Part shown: positions 6,001-6,077 of the stretch, one piece after another
How positions within the stretch are numbered: position 1 is the first letter of the stretch
How the letters are laid out: every line of letters starts with the position of its first letter
Source: CAZFQD01 sp964520885
GTDB taxonomy: Bacteria > Bacillota > Clostridia > Oscillospirales > SIG519
DNA length: 6,077 nucleotides
Assembly: GCA_964520885.1 (NCBI GenBank)
Contig: CAZFQD010000129.1
Span: 1 to 6,077 of the forward strand
Direction: 5' to 3'
Notes under the pieces: model-generated
The model's input: the letters and a program-made list of their open reading frames with translations, nothing else
The model's database searches: none
What the model was told of the DNA's origin: nothing
Position numbers and translations under genes: made by a program

Positions 6001-6076
6001 TGGCAGGGGTAGAAGGTTTCGAACCATCGGCACACGGTTTTGGAGACCGTTGCTCTACCAGCTGAGCTATACCCCT
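6001..6076 (-). tRNA. tRNA-Trp (anticodon CCA)
   Basis: 76 nt on the minus strand. The acceptor AGGGGTA (6076-6070) pairs with TACCCCT (6011-6005). The D arm is GCTC...GAGC. The anticodon stem ACGGT/ACCGT holds the loop CTCCAAA, giving CCA, which reads the single tryptophan codon UGG. Discriminator G73, typical for tRNA-Trp, and CCA are encoded. The T stem GATGG/CCTTC has a central U-U mismatch (51-63), slightly unusual. Its promoter lies beyond the right edge, one base past the tRNA 5' end. Confidence 0.95.
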
Positions 6077-6077
6077 A

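Overview
The window comes from an AT-rich, low-GC Gram-positive bacterium, most likely a gut-type clostridial Bacillota. The signs are strong A/T codon bias, purine-rich Shine-Dalgarno sites, consensus sigma-A promoters (TTGATT/TTGATA/TTGACA, 17-base spacers, TATAAT/TACAAT), tRNA genes with encoded CCA, and a class-C-like group II intron end. I cannot name a species.

Layout, left to right. (1) Positions 1-309, minus strand: the 5' tip of a group II intron running off the left edge. It sits directly behind the terminator hairpin of a decayed PIN-domain (VapC-like) toxin gene that is broken by a frameshift. (2) Positions 329-2209, plus strand: a strong promoter and htpG, a 604-residue Hsp90 chaperone that is divergent and slightly short. 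(3) Positions 2216-2242: one hairpin shared as terminator by two convergent units. (4) Positions 5343-2282, minus strand: a two-gene operon with its own consensus promoter. It encodes a 397-residue PD-(D/E)XK nuclease of DUF4297/Cap4 type, followed 12 bases later by a 580-residue HerA/DUF87 hexameric ATPase. The Shine-Dalgarno site of herA overlaps the nuclease stop codon. This matches the architecture of two-gene HerA-nuclease anti-phage systems and is the main accessory content here. (5) Positions 5433-6076, minus strand: a tRNA cluster with tRNA-Trp(CCA) and tRNA-Thr(GGT), each followed by a strong terminator. Beyond each terminator lies an array of short hairpins separated by TGATAT/ATATCA.

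The tRNA region is built from repeated modules: promoter, tRNA, terminator, a conserved TCAAYGATAT junction, hairpin array, next promoter. The -35 region of the tRNA-Thr promoter lies in a ~21-base sequence that recurs at 5433-5453, where no tRNA follows. The defense operon starts just beyond that orphan copy, which suggests the nuclease-HerA cassette was placed at the downstream end of the tRNA cluster. The hairpin array at 5483-5687 reverses polarity in its middle and is closed by a 10-bp long-range pairing. Its function is unknown to me and it is the least explained structure in the window.
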